Below, one piece after another: positions 18,063 to 27,301 of a stretch of DNA of 64,000 nucleotides. Positions within the stretch are counted from its first letter, which is position 1, and the number at the start of each line of letters is the position of its first letter. Both the position numbers and the translations under genes were made by a program. The stretch comes from Phycisphaerae bacterium (GTDB taxonomy: Bacteria; Planctomycetota; Phycisphaerae; Phycisphaerales; SM1A02), in assembly GCA_002705085.1 (NCBI GenBank), contig PAHO01000049.1, forward strand, positions 27,561 through 91,560, in the 5' to 3' direction. Below the pieces are notes generated by a model. The model ran no database searches and had not been told where the DNA came from. It saw nothing but the letters and a program-made list of their open reading frames with translations.

Positions 18063-18812
18063 TCAGAAGGACTGCTTGAAGCCAAACTCAATGGTGTCAG
18101 CGGTCAACGCTGGGCCACTGCCCTGCAAATCGGCGGAACCATAGTCCGCGGCCCGCCAGCCGACGTACAAAGTACTTTTGCGATTGATTTCGTATTCGAC
18201 ACCGGCTCGCCAATGCCAGCAGAAATCCCAAGTGTCATCGGTGGCCAACGGGACCGTGGCATCAATCGAATCACCAGGTGCTGAACCCTCGGTTTCAAAG
18301 AAGGTCTCAGAGACGGTGAGATCAAGGGTGTTGCGAGAGAACCCAGCCCCAACACCACCGTAGACCCCAAAGCCAGATTCACCGAACTGGTAATCAAAAT
18401 GAAGGTTTGCCGTCAAGGCCAGAGCCTTGAATTCACCACTGGCGCCATCCAAACGGAAAAAACCAGGGACCGTCCCATCATTGGGATCAAAGGGGTAGAG
18501 CCCCCCATTGCCTGTGGTGGTCGGGGTGAACGAATCGAGATCCAATTGCAAAGACTGGACCTCCCATTCAAAAGCGATGTTCTCGGTCAGCTTTTCACCG
18601 AGAGCAAACTGGAAATTCCAACCATCAAAATCCAGAGAAGGTTCAAAGGTTTGCAAAATTTGACGAATCAAAACGGATTCATTGGCACCGGTCAGCGTGA
18701 AGTCGGCTGGGGAAGAGGTGGAAAACCCTGCGCCGAAGCGGGCATAGAGATCCTCGATGGAATCAGCGGCGGGGAGCACCAGAGGGAGGCAAAGAATCGG
18801 ACTCGAAATCAT
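18063..18812 (-). CDS. Outer-membrane beta-barrel protein
   Basis: A 249-residue protein with a short signal peptide (MISSPILCLPLVLPAADS). It is followed by alternating amphipathic strands separated by polar loops (NFQFALGEKLTENIAFEWEV; ALALTANLHFDYQFG; GFGVYGGVGAGFSRNTLDLTV; WRAGVEYEINRKSTLYVGWRAADYG). It ends in Phe after FGFKQS, the typical outer-membrane insertion signal, so an 8-stranded OmpA/OmpW-like barrel is likely. Its start lies 50 bases inside the end of the preceding large gene, so it is the last gene of the moxR-bat operon. No ligand can be predicted. Confidence 0.85.
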   Translation of the reverse strand: MISSPILCLPLVLPAADSIEDLYARFGAGFSTSSPADFTLTGANESVLIRQILQTFEPSLDFDGWNFQFALGEKLTENIAFEWEVQSLQLDLDSFTPTTTGNGGLYPFDPNDGTVPGFFRLDGASGEFKALALTANLHFDYQFGESGFGVYGGVGAGFSRNTLDLTVSETFFETEGSAPGDSIDATVPLATDDTWDFCWHWRAGVEYEINRKSTLYVGWRAADYGSADLQGSGPALTADTIEFGFKQSF

Positions 18813-21387
18813 GGCCTAAGGATACTCCAGCTGGGAGCAATCCGTCATGGGAACCTGCCTGAACCAGCCACGAGATGGCTTCACGCACCGGGGTCTCAAA
18901 TGGGAATACCGCTGCCGCCCTGAGATCGAGCGGCAAATCAGGCAGCAGTTCCAACCTGTCCAATGGAGATTTGGGCGCCACGCCGGACAGCCACTCCCCA
19001 CGGGCCACCGTCTCACCGCCAACCAACACCGAAATGTTCAGGCCCTGTGAAGACTGCTGCAAGACCAAGTGGAAGACACTCTCGCGCGACCAATTGTGTC
19101 CTTCCAAGATGCCGAGCAAGGGGAACTGGAAGCCCTGGGTGGTCTGAGTCAATTCAACGCGGCCCGCCAGAAGATCCCAGCGCACATTGAGTGATTCTCC
19201 GTGATCGTTTTTGAATGAACCAAGGTTGTACTTCCAACCCAACTCACGAAGAAAAACATCCAAACCACCGCTGGGCACACCAAGCTCAACCACCGTGGTG
19301 CTTTTATCCATGTTGTTGCCAAAGGATTGGATCAATTTTTCCCCCGAAGACGAGGACTCTGCCACGTCCGCCGAAACGACTCCCGGAGAATGAGAATCAA
19401 CCAATTGCTCAGGTGCGATAAGCACATCAACCATCCCCCGGCCCGCATCAATGTCTTCCACCACAACCTTCACGATTGACTCACCTTCTGGATTCTCAAT
19501 CGTGACTGGTAGGACAATGGGCCGCCATCCATCAGCGCACGTCAGTCGCCTCTGTACCACCTCCAACACATCCTGCTGACCTCGGATCGACCATCGGGTT
19601 GCCAGAGGATCGGGGCCAAGTGATTGAACCATGCACCGCATCGCGTACGTGCCTGCGGGGATGGATGCCCCTTCAGCAAGCAAACCGAAAGAAACGAGTT
19701 TCGGAGTCGGGCTACCGGCAAGCCGGCGCATGCGGAGAACGGGACCAGGTGTCACCGCATCTACGGAGAAACCATCAGAAAAATCAATCAAGCCGTCAGT
19801 TGGGAGACCAACTTCCAGATCAACATCAGGCCCAGGCGACAACAACGGCCAAGTTCCTGCGACAGGACCCGACAAATTGAAGACTCCAGGTTCAGCCCGT
19901 ACCCCCCGGGTTGATCGACGGGCAACCTGCCACCCCGCCAACGCTCGAAGTCCCCCGTCTTTGACCGAGTCGGAGTCCCAAGGAACAGCCAAAATCGTGC
20001 CGGAAGACGGCCGAACGGTGACGTGAGATTTCGGCGACCAGCCCTCAGGAAGTTGGCCTAGGTTGGCAAAATGGATCGCATCTTCAGAAGCGAAGATTCG
20101 GCCAAAAGTATTCGTCCAATCGGACGGATGGAAGCTTCGAAAAACAACCTTGGTGGAAACCTCAGGTGCCGGCCTTCGGATCACCCCAACCACATGCGTC
20201 AAATTGCTTGGCCCCCCGGGATGAGTTCCTGCGAGCCGACGAAATGTTGGAGGCTCCTCAGGTTTCATGGAAGCTTCATAGACGGCGCCTTCGTTGATAT
20301 CTCCCCCCAAGAGGAGATCGTTGATGGTGGCCCCTGGTGCGACACCCCAAAATTGGAACGCTGGAGCAGACCCAAGATCAGATCTCATGGCGCCCTGAAC
20401 ACGTTCTACGGTCCACTGCGCAGGGTCGTCGTATCGGTCCCAGTCCGCGCAGCGAAGCCATTCCACAGCGTTGTGCTCAGCGGTATCACCCAGACTGAGA
20501 AGCAGCCCGTTGGGGGTCCACCCAGCGCTGTGAAAATGCATGTCCCCCAACAGTTCACGGACCATCAATGTCTCGCCAAAAGACCAAGCTTCCCCCCTCG
20601 AACTGCGAGTGGCCTGTACCAAGAAGCACTGGCCACCATGAGGATCTGGCTGGCTCATGTAATCGACAAATGGAATCCATGCCTTGGTGAAATCGGGACC
20701 CGCCAGACCCTCACCATTCTGGCCTTCGGGAAAGTACGACGACATGCACCAGGGGCCCGCTCGAGTGATCCCTAGTGCTCGATCGTCGCCTCCCAACCGT
20801 GGGCCATCGTAAAGATGCTCCCAATGCCATTGACCAGATTCATCTTCCTGAAGCACGACCAGACTGACGCCTTCGGATTGCCATTGAACATCTGGGCCGG
20901 AGTCAACATCCACCATTCGTTCACACAACGTGACCACACATCCAGGAAGGATCACCAATGCTTTTGGGACAAAAGCTTGCCCAGGACGACTCCCTTGCAA
21001 ACAGTCTTGGATGGTGACCCCAGCCTCTTGAAACAAGATGGACTGCTGAAACAACTTCTGGTGGGCGTATGCACCACTTCGAATCTCTAGTACCCCTTGG
21101 TCGGCCGCCAGCACAACGACGATTTCCTCAAGACCATCTCGGCGGTACCCCGTTTCCAGGTGGTAAGAACGGCCTGGACCACGGAGCCAACGCTCCCACT
21201 GTCCTGAAAACCCTGAGACCATGGCATCGCCCGCTCTGGCTTCGTCGGGAAGGCACAGTGTTCCAAGGGCATCCATCGCGGGGACGTCTCGAACAACTTG
21301 CACTGGCGGCAAAGTGCCCACCGGCTCCGGCTGGTACCGGATCCACTCATCACTGCAAAGCAAACAAGCAAGAAACCATGATGGCAT
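18763..21387 (-). CDS. Large secreted-type protein of unknown function
   Basis: I do not recognise this protein. Starting at ATG 21387 (66 bases after the mnmC stop) it has 874 residues and begins with a short hydrophobic segment (MPSWFLACLLCS) that could be a signal peptide; a longer reading from 21597 would overlap mnmC by 145 bases. The sequence is Trp-rich and beta-strand-like. The central part has GDMHFHSAGWTPNGLLLSLGD and LLLGGDINEGAVYEA, which resemble propeller or lectin strands, and the C-terminal 200 residues look like a LamG-type sandwich (GLNISVLVGGETVARGEWLSG). No catalytic motif is visible. Its 3' end overlaps the outer-membrane barrel gene by 50 bases, so the two are probably expressed together. 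Confidence 0.7.
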   Translation of the reverse strand: MPSWFLACLLCSDEWIRYQPEPVGTLPPVQVVRDVPAMDALGTLCLPDEARAGDAMVSGFSGQWERWLRGPGRSYHLETGYRRDGLEEIVVVLAADQGVLEIRSGAYAHQKLFQQSILFQEAGVTIQDCLQGSRPGQAFVPKALVILPGCVVTLCERMVDVDSGPDVQWQSEGVSLVVLQEDESGQWHWEHLYDGPRLGGDDRALGITRAGPWCMSSYFPEGQNGEGLAGPDFTKAWIPFVDYMSQPDPHGGQCFLVQATRSSRGEAWSFGETLMVRELLGDMHFHSAGWTPNGLLLSLGDTAEHNAVEWLRCADWDRYDDPAQWTVERVQGAMRSDLGSAPAFQFWGVAPGATINDLLLGGDINEGAVYEASMKPEEPPTFRRLAGTHPGGPSNLTHVVGVIRRPAPEVSTKVVFRSFHPSDWTNTFGRIFASEDAIHFANLGQLPEGWSPKSHVTVRPSSGTILAVPWDSDSVKDGGLRALAGWQVARRSTRGVRAEPGVFNLSGPVAGTWPLLSPGPDVDLEVGLPTDGLIDFSDGFSVDAVTPGPVLRMRRLAGSPTPKLVSFGLLAEGASIPAGTYAMRCMVQSLGPDPLATRWSIRGQQDVLEVVQRRLTCADGWRPIVLPVTIENPEGESIVKVVVEDIDAGRGMVDVLIAPEQLVDSHSPGVVSADVAESSSSGEKLIQSFGNNMDKSTTVVELGVPSGGLDVFLRELGWKYNLGSFKNDHGESLNVRWDLLAGRVELTQTTQGFQFPLLGILEGHNWSRESVFHLVLQQSSQGLNISVLVGGETVARGEWLSGVAPKSPLDRLELLPDLPLDLRAAAVFPFETPVREAISWLVQAGSHDGLLPAGVSLGHDFESDSLPPSGAPRR

Positions 21388-21452
21388 CACAACCGTATTT
21401 TGACCCAAAAGAGAAGCGGGGCCAAATTCCAGATCGCCTTTCTCATCAAGAT

Positions 21453-23192
21453 TTATGTGTCGAAACGTCCAACCCTGAGTCGATGGGCAAAAACCGAAGG
21501 CAGCACCCCTGGTACTCCTTCTAGGAGATCTGCCAAAAAAGCCCCCAAAAAAGGCCCGGTTGAAGCCCCACGTGACCCGTGAGCCAGGCTGAACCAATGT
21601 CGACCCTCGGGATCTGGACCAACCAGTGGCAATCGATCCCGTGACGAGAGCCGAAAGCTCGTGCGTCCTCCAGTGCGATGCATCGAAAGTCCCGGGAAAG
21701 CAACCTGAGCGATGGCCAAAGATGCTTCCGCCGTATCTTCACGAACCTCTGGATCATGGTCATCGTGGTCGTAACTTGCCCCCAGAACCGCACAGTCGTC
21801 GCCCGGCAAAAGGTAATGACCAAAGCAAATCGCGTGATTCAAGCCTGGGATCGGCTTCAACACTTCCAGTTGTCCACGAATCTGATGCAACCCACGCCAG
21901 TCCAAAGCTTTCTTGGCCGCTGAACCAGTGCACCACACCAGTGGCGCTTCTCCAGAAGGCTCCATCACGGCTTCTTGGTTGCGGAGTTCAATGTTGCCAT
22001 GGTCAAGAAGGGCAGCAACATATTCTGGCCCCGAAACTGATCGGGCAGAGGGAAACCACGCGCCCGGTCCCACGGAACCACCCGCCAAACTGGACGCTTC
22101 ACCCCCATCAACCGATCGAACCAACGTCTCAGGCAGCCCCTCATGCCCCAGTGCAGCGTCAACCTTGTCCGCATGATGACCAACCCGAAGATGTAAAGCA
22201 CCTTGCGCCGCGGGAACGCCAAGTTGATCCATCTGCCGCGCAGCAAAAAGGGCGGCATGCAGATGCAGGTGACTTGCCGCATCCAACCCCTTCGCCAAGC
22301 GAGGTTGGACCAAACTTCGAGGATTTCCCGAAGCCCCTGAGGCTGGCGCATGGGAATCGAACACCGTGACCGACCAGCCGCGCTCGGCGAATGCACGAGC
22401 CACACCCGCACCGGCGAATCCGGCCCCGGCAACATGGATGTTTCTTGGTGGAGAGCGCTGGGGCAAAGTGCCTGAACGACGAGCTTGCACGCGGTGCCGC
22501 TTCTTTGAATATCCCGGCAAACGTTCGACGGACCAGCCCAGTTCTTCGAGTCCGCGACGAACACCACCCGCTGAACACCAAGTCCCCAATCGAGCCCCCG
22601 GAGCGCTGCGTTGCGTCACCATTTCCAAGACCTCAGGGGTCCAGAGGTCTGGATTCTTCTGTGGGGAGAATCCATCCAAGAACCAAGCATCAGCTTCAAA
22701 GTCCAGCGTAGGCAACAACTGAGCAGCGTCCCCAAACCCAAGCGTCAGATGCACACGTCCCCCAAGAAATGACAAACGGTGCCACCCCCCAATATGAATC
22801 GGCCACTGATCAATCAACGCCGAAACCAAATCCGTGGCCGCCCCATCATGAATCAACATCTCTCTTGCAGATTCGGGGTCGATGGGAAACTTCTCGCATG
22901 AAACCAGACAAAGTCGTGCACGCGATGAGGCAACCTTTCGGAATCGTTGAATGGTCTCCAGCATGGACAGTCCCGCACCAAATCCCAATTCCGCAACCAC
23001 GGAGATCGGGGTTTGGAACAACTCATCCAACCCACAGGCATCATGAAAAACCGATGCGATCTCTTCCCGACCATCACCACCGCCCCGGTACCCATCCTCA
23101 TGCTGATCGCTCAGCCAACGGCCATCAAGCCGCTGTGGCTGGGCCGTGGTCAGCGGAGTCAGGTGATCGGGAATCCCAGGTTCTCGCATCAT
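21453..23192 (-). CDS. mnmC: Bifunctional tRNA 5-methylaminomethyl-2-thiouridine biosynthesis protein
   Basis: MnmC finishes the wobble-base modification mnm5s2U34. The oxidoreductase half removes the carboxymethyl group from cmnm5U and the methyltransferase half adds the methyl. Both halves are present in 579 residues. The N-terminal SAM-dependent domain has VAELGFGAGLSMLE and WFLDGFSPQKNPDLW. The C-terminal FAD-dependent domain starts with the GAGFAG dinucleotide motif in IHVAGAGFAGAGVARAFAERG and continues to HGSRGASTGP. The start is the ATG at 23192, which overlaps the previous stop as ATGA; the reading frame extends upstream but would overlap the neighbour. It lies within the bat operon, an unusual position. 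Confidence 0.93.
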   Translation of the reverse strand: MMREPGIPDHLTPLTTAQPQRLDGRWLSDQHEDGYRGGGDGREEIASVFHDACGLDELFQTPISVVAELGFGAGLSMLETIQRFRKVASSRARLCLVSCEKFPIDPESAREMLIHDGAATDLVSALIDQWPIHIGGWHRLSFLGGRVHLTLGFGDAAQLLPTLDFEADAWFLDGFSPQKNPDLWTPEVLEMVTQRSAPGARLGTWCSAGGVRRGLEELGWSVERLPGYSKKRHRVQARRSGTLPQRSPPRNIHVAGAGFAGAGVARAFAERGWSVTVFDSHAPASGASGNPRSLVQPRLAKGLDAASHLHLHAALFAARQMDQLGVPAAQGALHLRVGHHADKVDAALGHEGLPETLVRSVDGGEASSLAGGSVGPGAWFPSARSVSGPEYVAALLDHGNIELRNQEAVMEPSGEAPLVWCTGSAAKKALDWRGLHQIRGQLEVLKPIPGLNHAICFGHYLLPGDDCAVLGASYDHDDHDPEVREDTAEASLAIAQVAFPGLSMHRTGGRTSFRLSSRDRLPLVGPDPEGRHWFSLAHGSRGASTGPFLGAFLADLLEGVPGVLPSVFAHRLRVGRFDT

Positions 23193-23914
23193 GGTGCTAG
23201 GGCATCTTGCGGCAACAGCAAGTCCTTCTGGCGGACCCAACCCCGTCGCCAATCTGCCCCAGGCAAATCGATCTCGCACCACTGTCCAACGGTCCTGATC
23301 AATCGGATCTCGTCACCGGGCTGCAACAAAGCATTTGTGGTGGAGTAACCATCCCCAGGGCCCTCTACGGGGATCAGTGTCTTGGCCGAAATTGCCCCTG
23401 GGATGGTGAATTGTCGAGAAAGCAGAGGAATGGAAAGCACTAGGGCAGCCACCAGGGTAAGACCAGCGGGCCCCAGACGACGCAGCCCCGCAAGGAGACC
23501 AGCCAGCGCCCACAATCCACCCGCAAACACAAAGACGCCAGGAAAGAGCGTCGAAATCACAACCCCGAGCCGGGCCAGCGGGGTGTACCAAGGCATGGCT
23601 TCTTGCACCGCATCTGGACCATCTTCGGCTCGGACAAGTTGAAGGGCACGCCACGCTTCAGGAGTACCGCCTCGTGCAATCGCAAATTGGAGCATCTGCT
23701 TCGCTTTAGGACGGTTCCCGGCCTGGGCCCAAGCCAATCCAGCATTGAACATCAAATTGGGGTCGCTATTGAGGTCGGCACCATCCACGAACGCCGCGGC
23801 AGCCTCCGCGAAGACAACTTGCGCTTGGTCACCTTCAAGAGACATTGCCTGCTCGAACAAGGCTTCTCCAGAATCAACGGAGCACAACAAAGTGAGCCAA
23901 AGACAAATCATCAT
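23189..23914 (-). CDS. BatE-like TPR/SH3 membrane protein
   Basis: A 241-residue protein with an N-terminal signal-like segment (MMICLWLTLLCSVDS). TPR-like helices follow (about 20-95: NLMFNAGLAWAQAGNRPKAK), then two membrane segments (about 113-135 and 148-163) and a C-terminal SH3-like domain (about 190-235: GQWCEIDLPGADWRRGWVRQ). This arrangement matches BatE of the Bacteroides aerotolerance operon. It sits right after batD with an ATGA overlap, as expected. It is probably a periplasmic or membrane partner of the VWA proteins. Confidence 0.8.
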   Translation of the reverse strand: MMICLWLTLLCSVDSGEALFEQAMSLEGDQAQVVFAEAAAAFVDGADLNSDPNLMFNAGLAWAQAGNRPKAKQMLQFAIARGGTPEAWRALQLVRAEDGPDAVQEAMPWYTPLARLGVVISTLFPGVFVFAGGLWALAGLLAGLRRLGPAGLTLVAALVLSIPLLSRQFTIPGAISAKTLIPVEGPGDGYSTTNALLQPGDEIRLIRTVGQWCEIDLPGADWRRGWVRQKDLLLPQDALAP

Positions 23915-25599
23915 GAGCGACCCTCGGGAAGGCGGCGAAGCAAGCCAACGACCTGCTGGCTGGCATCTCCTGAACCACCACCAAAATCGGCACGATCAAG
24001 TGAAGCAAACGCCGATTGAATCTCGCTGGCCAAAGCAGAATCAATCTCCCGCAACACCGCGATTGGGTCAGAGGCGTGATTCGACCAAGCCGACAAATAA
24101 GCACGAGCAGCCTGGCCCATTTCCGCACGACCTTGAGCTTGGTGGAGGGCCCGAAGAAGTCGGTCAAGTTTTTGCTTCCGGCTCAACCCACGGCGAGGGA
24201 AAAGCAGCGGCGCCCAGCGGAGCACACCGGCCGTCAATACTCCCAAAACAATGCCACCGGCAACAGGCAGAACCGCAGCCGAAGGGACCGGGTTGATCTC
24301 AGCAAGACCCGGCCACGTTTCAGGCCCCACATCCACCGGGCGCTGGGGAGGGGCCGCGCCCACCACCGGCAAGTCTTCAATGTCCAATTGATTGACGGCG
24401 GACACTTGCACCGGAATCGCCTCAGCCACCGCGACCCCCCAGGTGCTGGCCTCCGGATCAAAAAAAGGCAAACGCAAACTGGGAAGTTCGACGGCACTTT
24501 CCGTGGGTCGAATGCTCCGACGGATAATTCGAACGTCAGCTTCAACTTTTCCTGGGGCGGGATCAGGCGAAAGTTGCCATCCGGAATCTTCCAAAGGCTG
24601 GTCAATTGGCGGATCTGGGAGACGTGCGAGATCTGCCATTCCATCGACATCTTCCATCCGCAAGGTCAATGTCACTGGTTCACCAACGTTGAGGTTCACG
24701 CGGTCAAGCGACGTGGACAATTCAAAGCAGCCGACCGCGCCGACCCAATCTTCAGGCTGACCTTCTTGAGGCGGAGGGCGCACTTGAATCTGAAGCGGAC
24801 TCGTATCCACCCGTACGGGGCTACGCCGTCCTATCCGAATACTCGGACCGAAGACCGTATTGGTCCGGACCAACGAGATGGGATACGTGCCCACAATTCG
24901 AACCGGTTCTACGACCGCTTCACCTGCTGAACGGAACCGTTTGGACACCATCCAGCGAAACCCCTCCCACCCTTGCTGTTCACCACGACCAAGCGCAAAC
25001 TTTCCTCGACGTCGGTCTTGATCATCGACAATGTTGGAAAAGGGGCCCAATGCACTTCGCCCCCAATCGATCAACTGCACCAAATCCTGACTGCTGACAC
25101 GGGTTCCTAAATCTTCGTCCTGAAACGGCCGGAACAACACGGTCAGTTCCAAGTCAATCACCTGATCCACCCATGGGCTTGAGTTGGAACAGCGAAGTTC
25201 GACAAAGACATCTTCACTTGGCTTCAACTCCCGGACCACCACGGATTGGCTCTGGGCTTGGAGGTCAACCCCGGAACCCTTCACCACGAGTTCGGGAAGT
25301 TCGTAGATGCCTGCACGTTCAGCCACTACGGTCCAAGTGAATGTTCTTGTCCAAGCCGCAGAAGTTTTTCCGTTCACAATGCTGAGGTTGGATCCCGATC
25401 GAATATCGGGACCATCCAAGACCTCCAAGCCCTCAACTTCGGGCGAAGAGACATCAAGATCGGGGGCATTCCGACCCTCCGCTTGAACACGAAGCTGAAC
25501 CGTGAACGGAATCCCTGCATCCGCAATTGATGGGGAAACCGTCCATTCAACATCGGCCAGAACCGACAAGATTGCAACAACCGGGGTCATCCACATCAC
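23911..25599 (-). CDS. batD: BatD-family membrane protein
   Basis: This 562-residue protein has a signal peptide (MMWMTPVVAILSVLA), then repeated immunoglobulin-like beta-domains (DVEWTVSPSIADAGIPFTVQLRV; EPVTLTLRMEDVDG). One membrane helix lies near residue 430-450 (PVAGGIVLGVLTAGVL) and a cytosolic helical C-terminus follows. This is the BatD (oxygen tolerance) architecture. The family is thought to act with BatA/BatB VWA proteins and the MoxR ATPase in envelope-stress or metal/folding functions, but its biochemistry is not known. It overlaps its neighbours by 4 bases on both sides. Confidence 0.88.
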   Translation of the reverse strand: MMWMTPVVAILSVLADVEWTVSPSIADAGIPFTVQLRVQAEGRNAPDLDVSSPEVEGLEVLDGPDIRSGSNLSIVNGKTSAAWTRTFTWTVVAERAGIYELPELVVKGSGVDLQAQSQSVVVRELKPSEDVFVELRCSNSSPWVDQVIDLELTVLFRPFQDEDLGTRVSSQDLVQLIDWGRSALGPFSNIVDDQDRRRGKFALGRGEQQGWEGFRWMVSKRFRSAGEAVVEPVRIVGTYPISLVRTNTVFGPSIRIGRRSPVRVDTSPLQIQVRPPPQEGQPEDWVGAVGCFELSTSLDRVNLNVGEPVTLTLRMEDVDGMADLARLPDPPIDQPLEDSGWQLSPDPAPGKVEADVRIIRRSIRPTESAVELPSLRLPFFDPEASTWGVAVAEAIPVQVSAVNQLDIEDLPVVGAAPPQRPVDVGPETWPGLAEINPVPSAAVLPVAGGIVLGVLTAGVLRWAPLLFPRRGLSRKQKLDRLLRALHQAQGRAEMGQAARAYLSAWSNHASDPIAVLREIDSALASEIQSAFASLDRADFGGGSGDASQQVVGLLRRLPEGRS

Positions 25600-26345
25600 C
25601 AGTCGCGCTCCACCAACCGTCGCCTTGATTGCCTCGCACTCAATTCATCTTGCCGTTCTTCGGACCGGTCACGAATCTCTTGCAACATCCGGCGTGCCTC
25701 TTCTTCCGTAAGAGATTCCACTGAACGATTGGGGGCTTCAGAACTTGACGTTTGGGTCGAGGATGAATCTTGGGACAAACCATCTTGATCTTGACCACCT
25801 GATTCGCCTTCTGAAGAATCGGATGCATCTTCGGACGACGAGCTATCGGCAGGATCGCCATCGGAAGGTTCGGGTTCATCTGGAGATGCATTCTGATCGT
25901 CACCTTCCCCTCCCGATGATTGCGGAGGGGGCGGAGGGACCCGGGAAGCGAATTGCGCTGCACGCTCGCCATTGCGACGCGCTGGCTCAAGTTCGGGGTC
26001 GTACTCCAAAGCTTGCGCATAGTTTGCCATGGCCGACGCAATCATTTCTTTGGCAAGAGTTGGATTCTGGGTGACCTGGGACATCGCAGCTTGATGTTGG
26101 GCCACGGCCACCGCATGGTGCGCTCGGGCGAGGTCGTCAGGATTCTCCAGCAACTCGACCGCATCGTTGAACGCAGACATGGCCTCTGCCAACTGGCCAG
26201 CATTCAACGCCAATTGGCCTTCGGTAAAGGCCAGTCGGCCATTGGCGGGATCTTCCGCTCGAAGTCCACGGACTCTTCCGAGTTCATCCGTCACGGGTGA
26301 TTCGGTGACTTGAATCAGCATCGCCAACACAAAAATTGCACGCAT
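25596..26345 (-). CDS. BatC-like TPR protein
   Basis: The start is the ATG at 26345, sharing one base with the batB stop (TGATG). A longer frame reading would overlap batB. The 249-residue product has a signal-like segment (MRAIFVLAMLIQV), TPR helices (about 25-125: LAFTEGQLALNAGQLAEAMSAFNDA and ANYAQALEYDPEL), then a long low-complexity acidic tail rich in Ser, Asp, Glu and Gln (about 135-215), and a charged helical C-terminus (EEARRMLQEIRDRSEERQDE). It matches the BatC position and the TPR content of Bat operons. Confidence 0.8.
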   Translation of the reverse strand: MRAIFVLAMLIQVTESPVTDELGRVRGLRAEDPANGRLAFTEGQLALNAGQLAEAMSAFNDAVELLENPDDLARAHHAVAVAQHQAAMSQVTQNPTLAKEMIASAMANYAQALEYDPELEPARRNGERAAQFASRVPPPPPQSSGGEGDDQNASPDEPEPSDGDPADSSSSEDASDSSEGESGGQDQDGLSQDSSSTQTSSSEAPNRSVESLTEEEARRMLQEIRDRSEERQDELSARQSRRRLVERDW

Positions 26346-27301
26346 CAAGCGATCCTCGGCCTTCCCACTGCGCCCAATCCAAGCAACAGCACTCCGGGAA
26401 CCGCAAACCATCGCCACTCGGGACGATCCATGGTGATGTGCTGAACCTCTCCAGATCCCCCGACCAAGGGCGCCAAACGTTGATGCCACAGTGCTTGTGC
26501 ATCCACCACGGACGTCCCCAACGGAACGTGGATACCCCCGGTTGCCTGTGACAAGGCTTTCATCTCTTTGTCATTGCGAACAGACCACACTTCAGAATCA
26601 TCGTAAACCACCCAGCCACCTTCATTGTCAGGAATACGTGCCCCTCTTTCCGCATCACCCAATGTGATGGTGACCACCGGAACGCCAAGTCCTCGGGCCG
26701 CCTCAACCGGCCAAGAACCCATGTCATCACCATCACTGACCAGGAGGACCAAGCCATCGTCACGGTCATCAGTCAGGAAGGACGCTGCTTCTCGCAAAGC
26801 ATCTCCGGGGAGCGAACCACCAACCGGCATGCGATCGGGGTCCACTTGCCGCAAAGCACGTCGGAACGCTCGTGGGTCTGCGGTCGGAGGACACTTGGGA
26901 ACGGGTGATCCAGCAAAGGCAATCAAACCAAATCGATCACCGACGGCTGATTCCGCCAACTCACCCAGAATGGTTTTGGCCACTTCAAGACGATCGGGGG
27001 CCGCATCCTGACAACGCATCGAACGTGAAGCGTCCAAAAGGACCACCACATTCCGACCCCGAAACGGCAGTTCAATGGTCTCGCTGGACCAGCGCGGATC
27101 CAAGACCGCAACGCCCACCAACAACGAACCAAGAAACGACAGGGTGGAACGACTCGAAGACGTGGATCCAAAAACCCCTGGCACCAAAGACCGTTGTTTC
27201 CGTCGCAACCGATGGTTCAAGATCAACACCATGGCCCCAACCCCAACCAATCCGGCAAAGATCGGCCACCAAGATGCATTGTGCCAAACCCACCCGTTCA
27301 T
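26345..27301 (-). CDS. batB: BatB-type VWA-domain membrane protein
   Basis: The start is the ATG at 27301, which overlaps the batA stop as ATGA, giving 318 residues. Membrane segments at the N-terminus (about 8-25 and 48-65) are followed by a von Willebrand factor A domain (about 80-265). Its MIDAS motif is VVLLDASRSM, with the partner Asp in VSDGDD. A final membrane helix is near 295-312. VWA domains bind metal ions and mediate protein interactions. The usual partners are BatA, DUF58 and MoxR, all in this operon. Confidence 0.9.
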   Translation of the reverse strand: MNGWVWHNASWWPIFAGLVGVGAMVLILNHRLRRKQRSLVPGVFGSTSSSRSTLSFLGSLLVGVAVLDPRWSSETIELPFRGRNVVVLLDASRSMRCQDAAPDRLEVAKTILGELAESAVGDRFGLIAFAGSPVPKCPPTADPRAFRRALRQVDPDRMPVGGSLPGDALREAASFLTDDRDDGLVLLVSDGDDMGSWPVEAARGLGVPVVTITLGDAERGARIPDNEGGWVVYDDSEVWSVRNDKEMKALSQATGGIHVPLGTSVVDAQALWHQRLAPLVGGSGEVQHITMDRPEWRWFAVPGVLLLGLGAVGRPRIA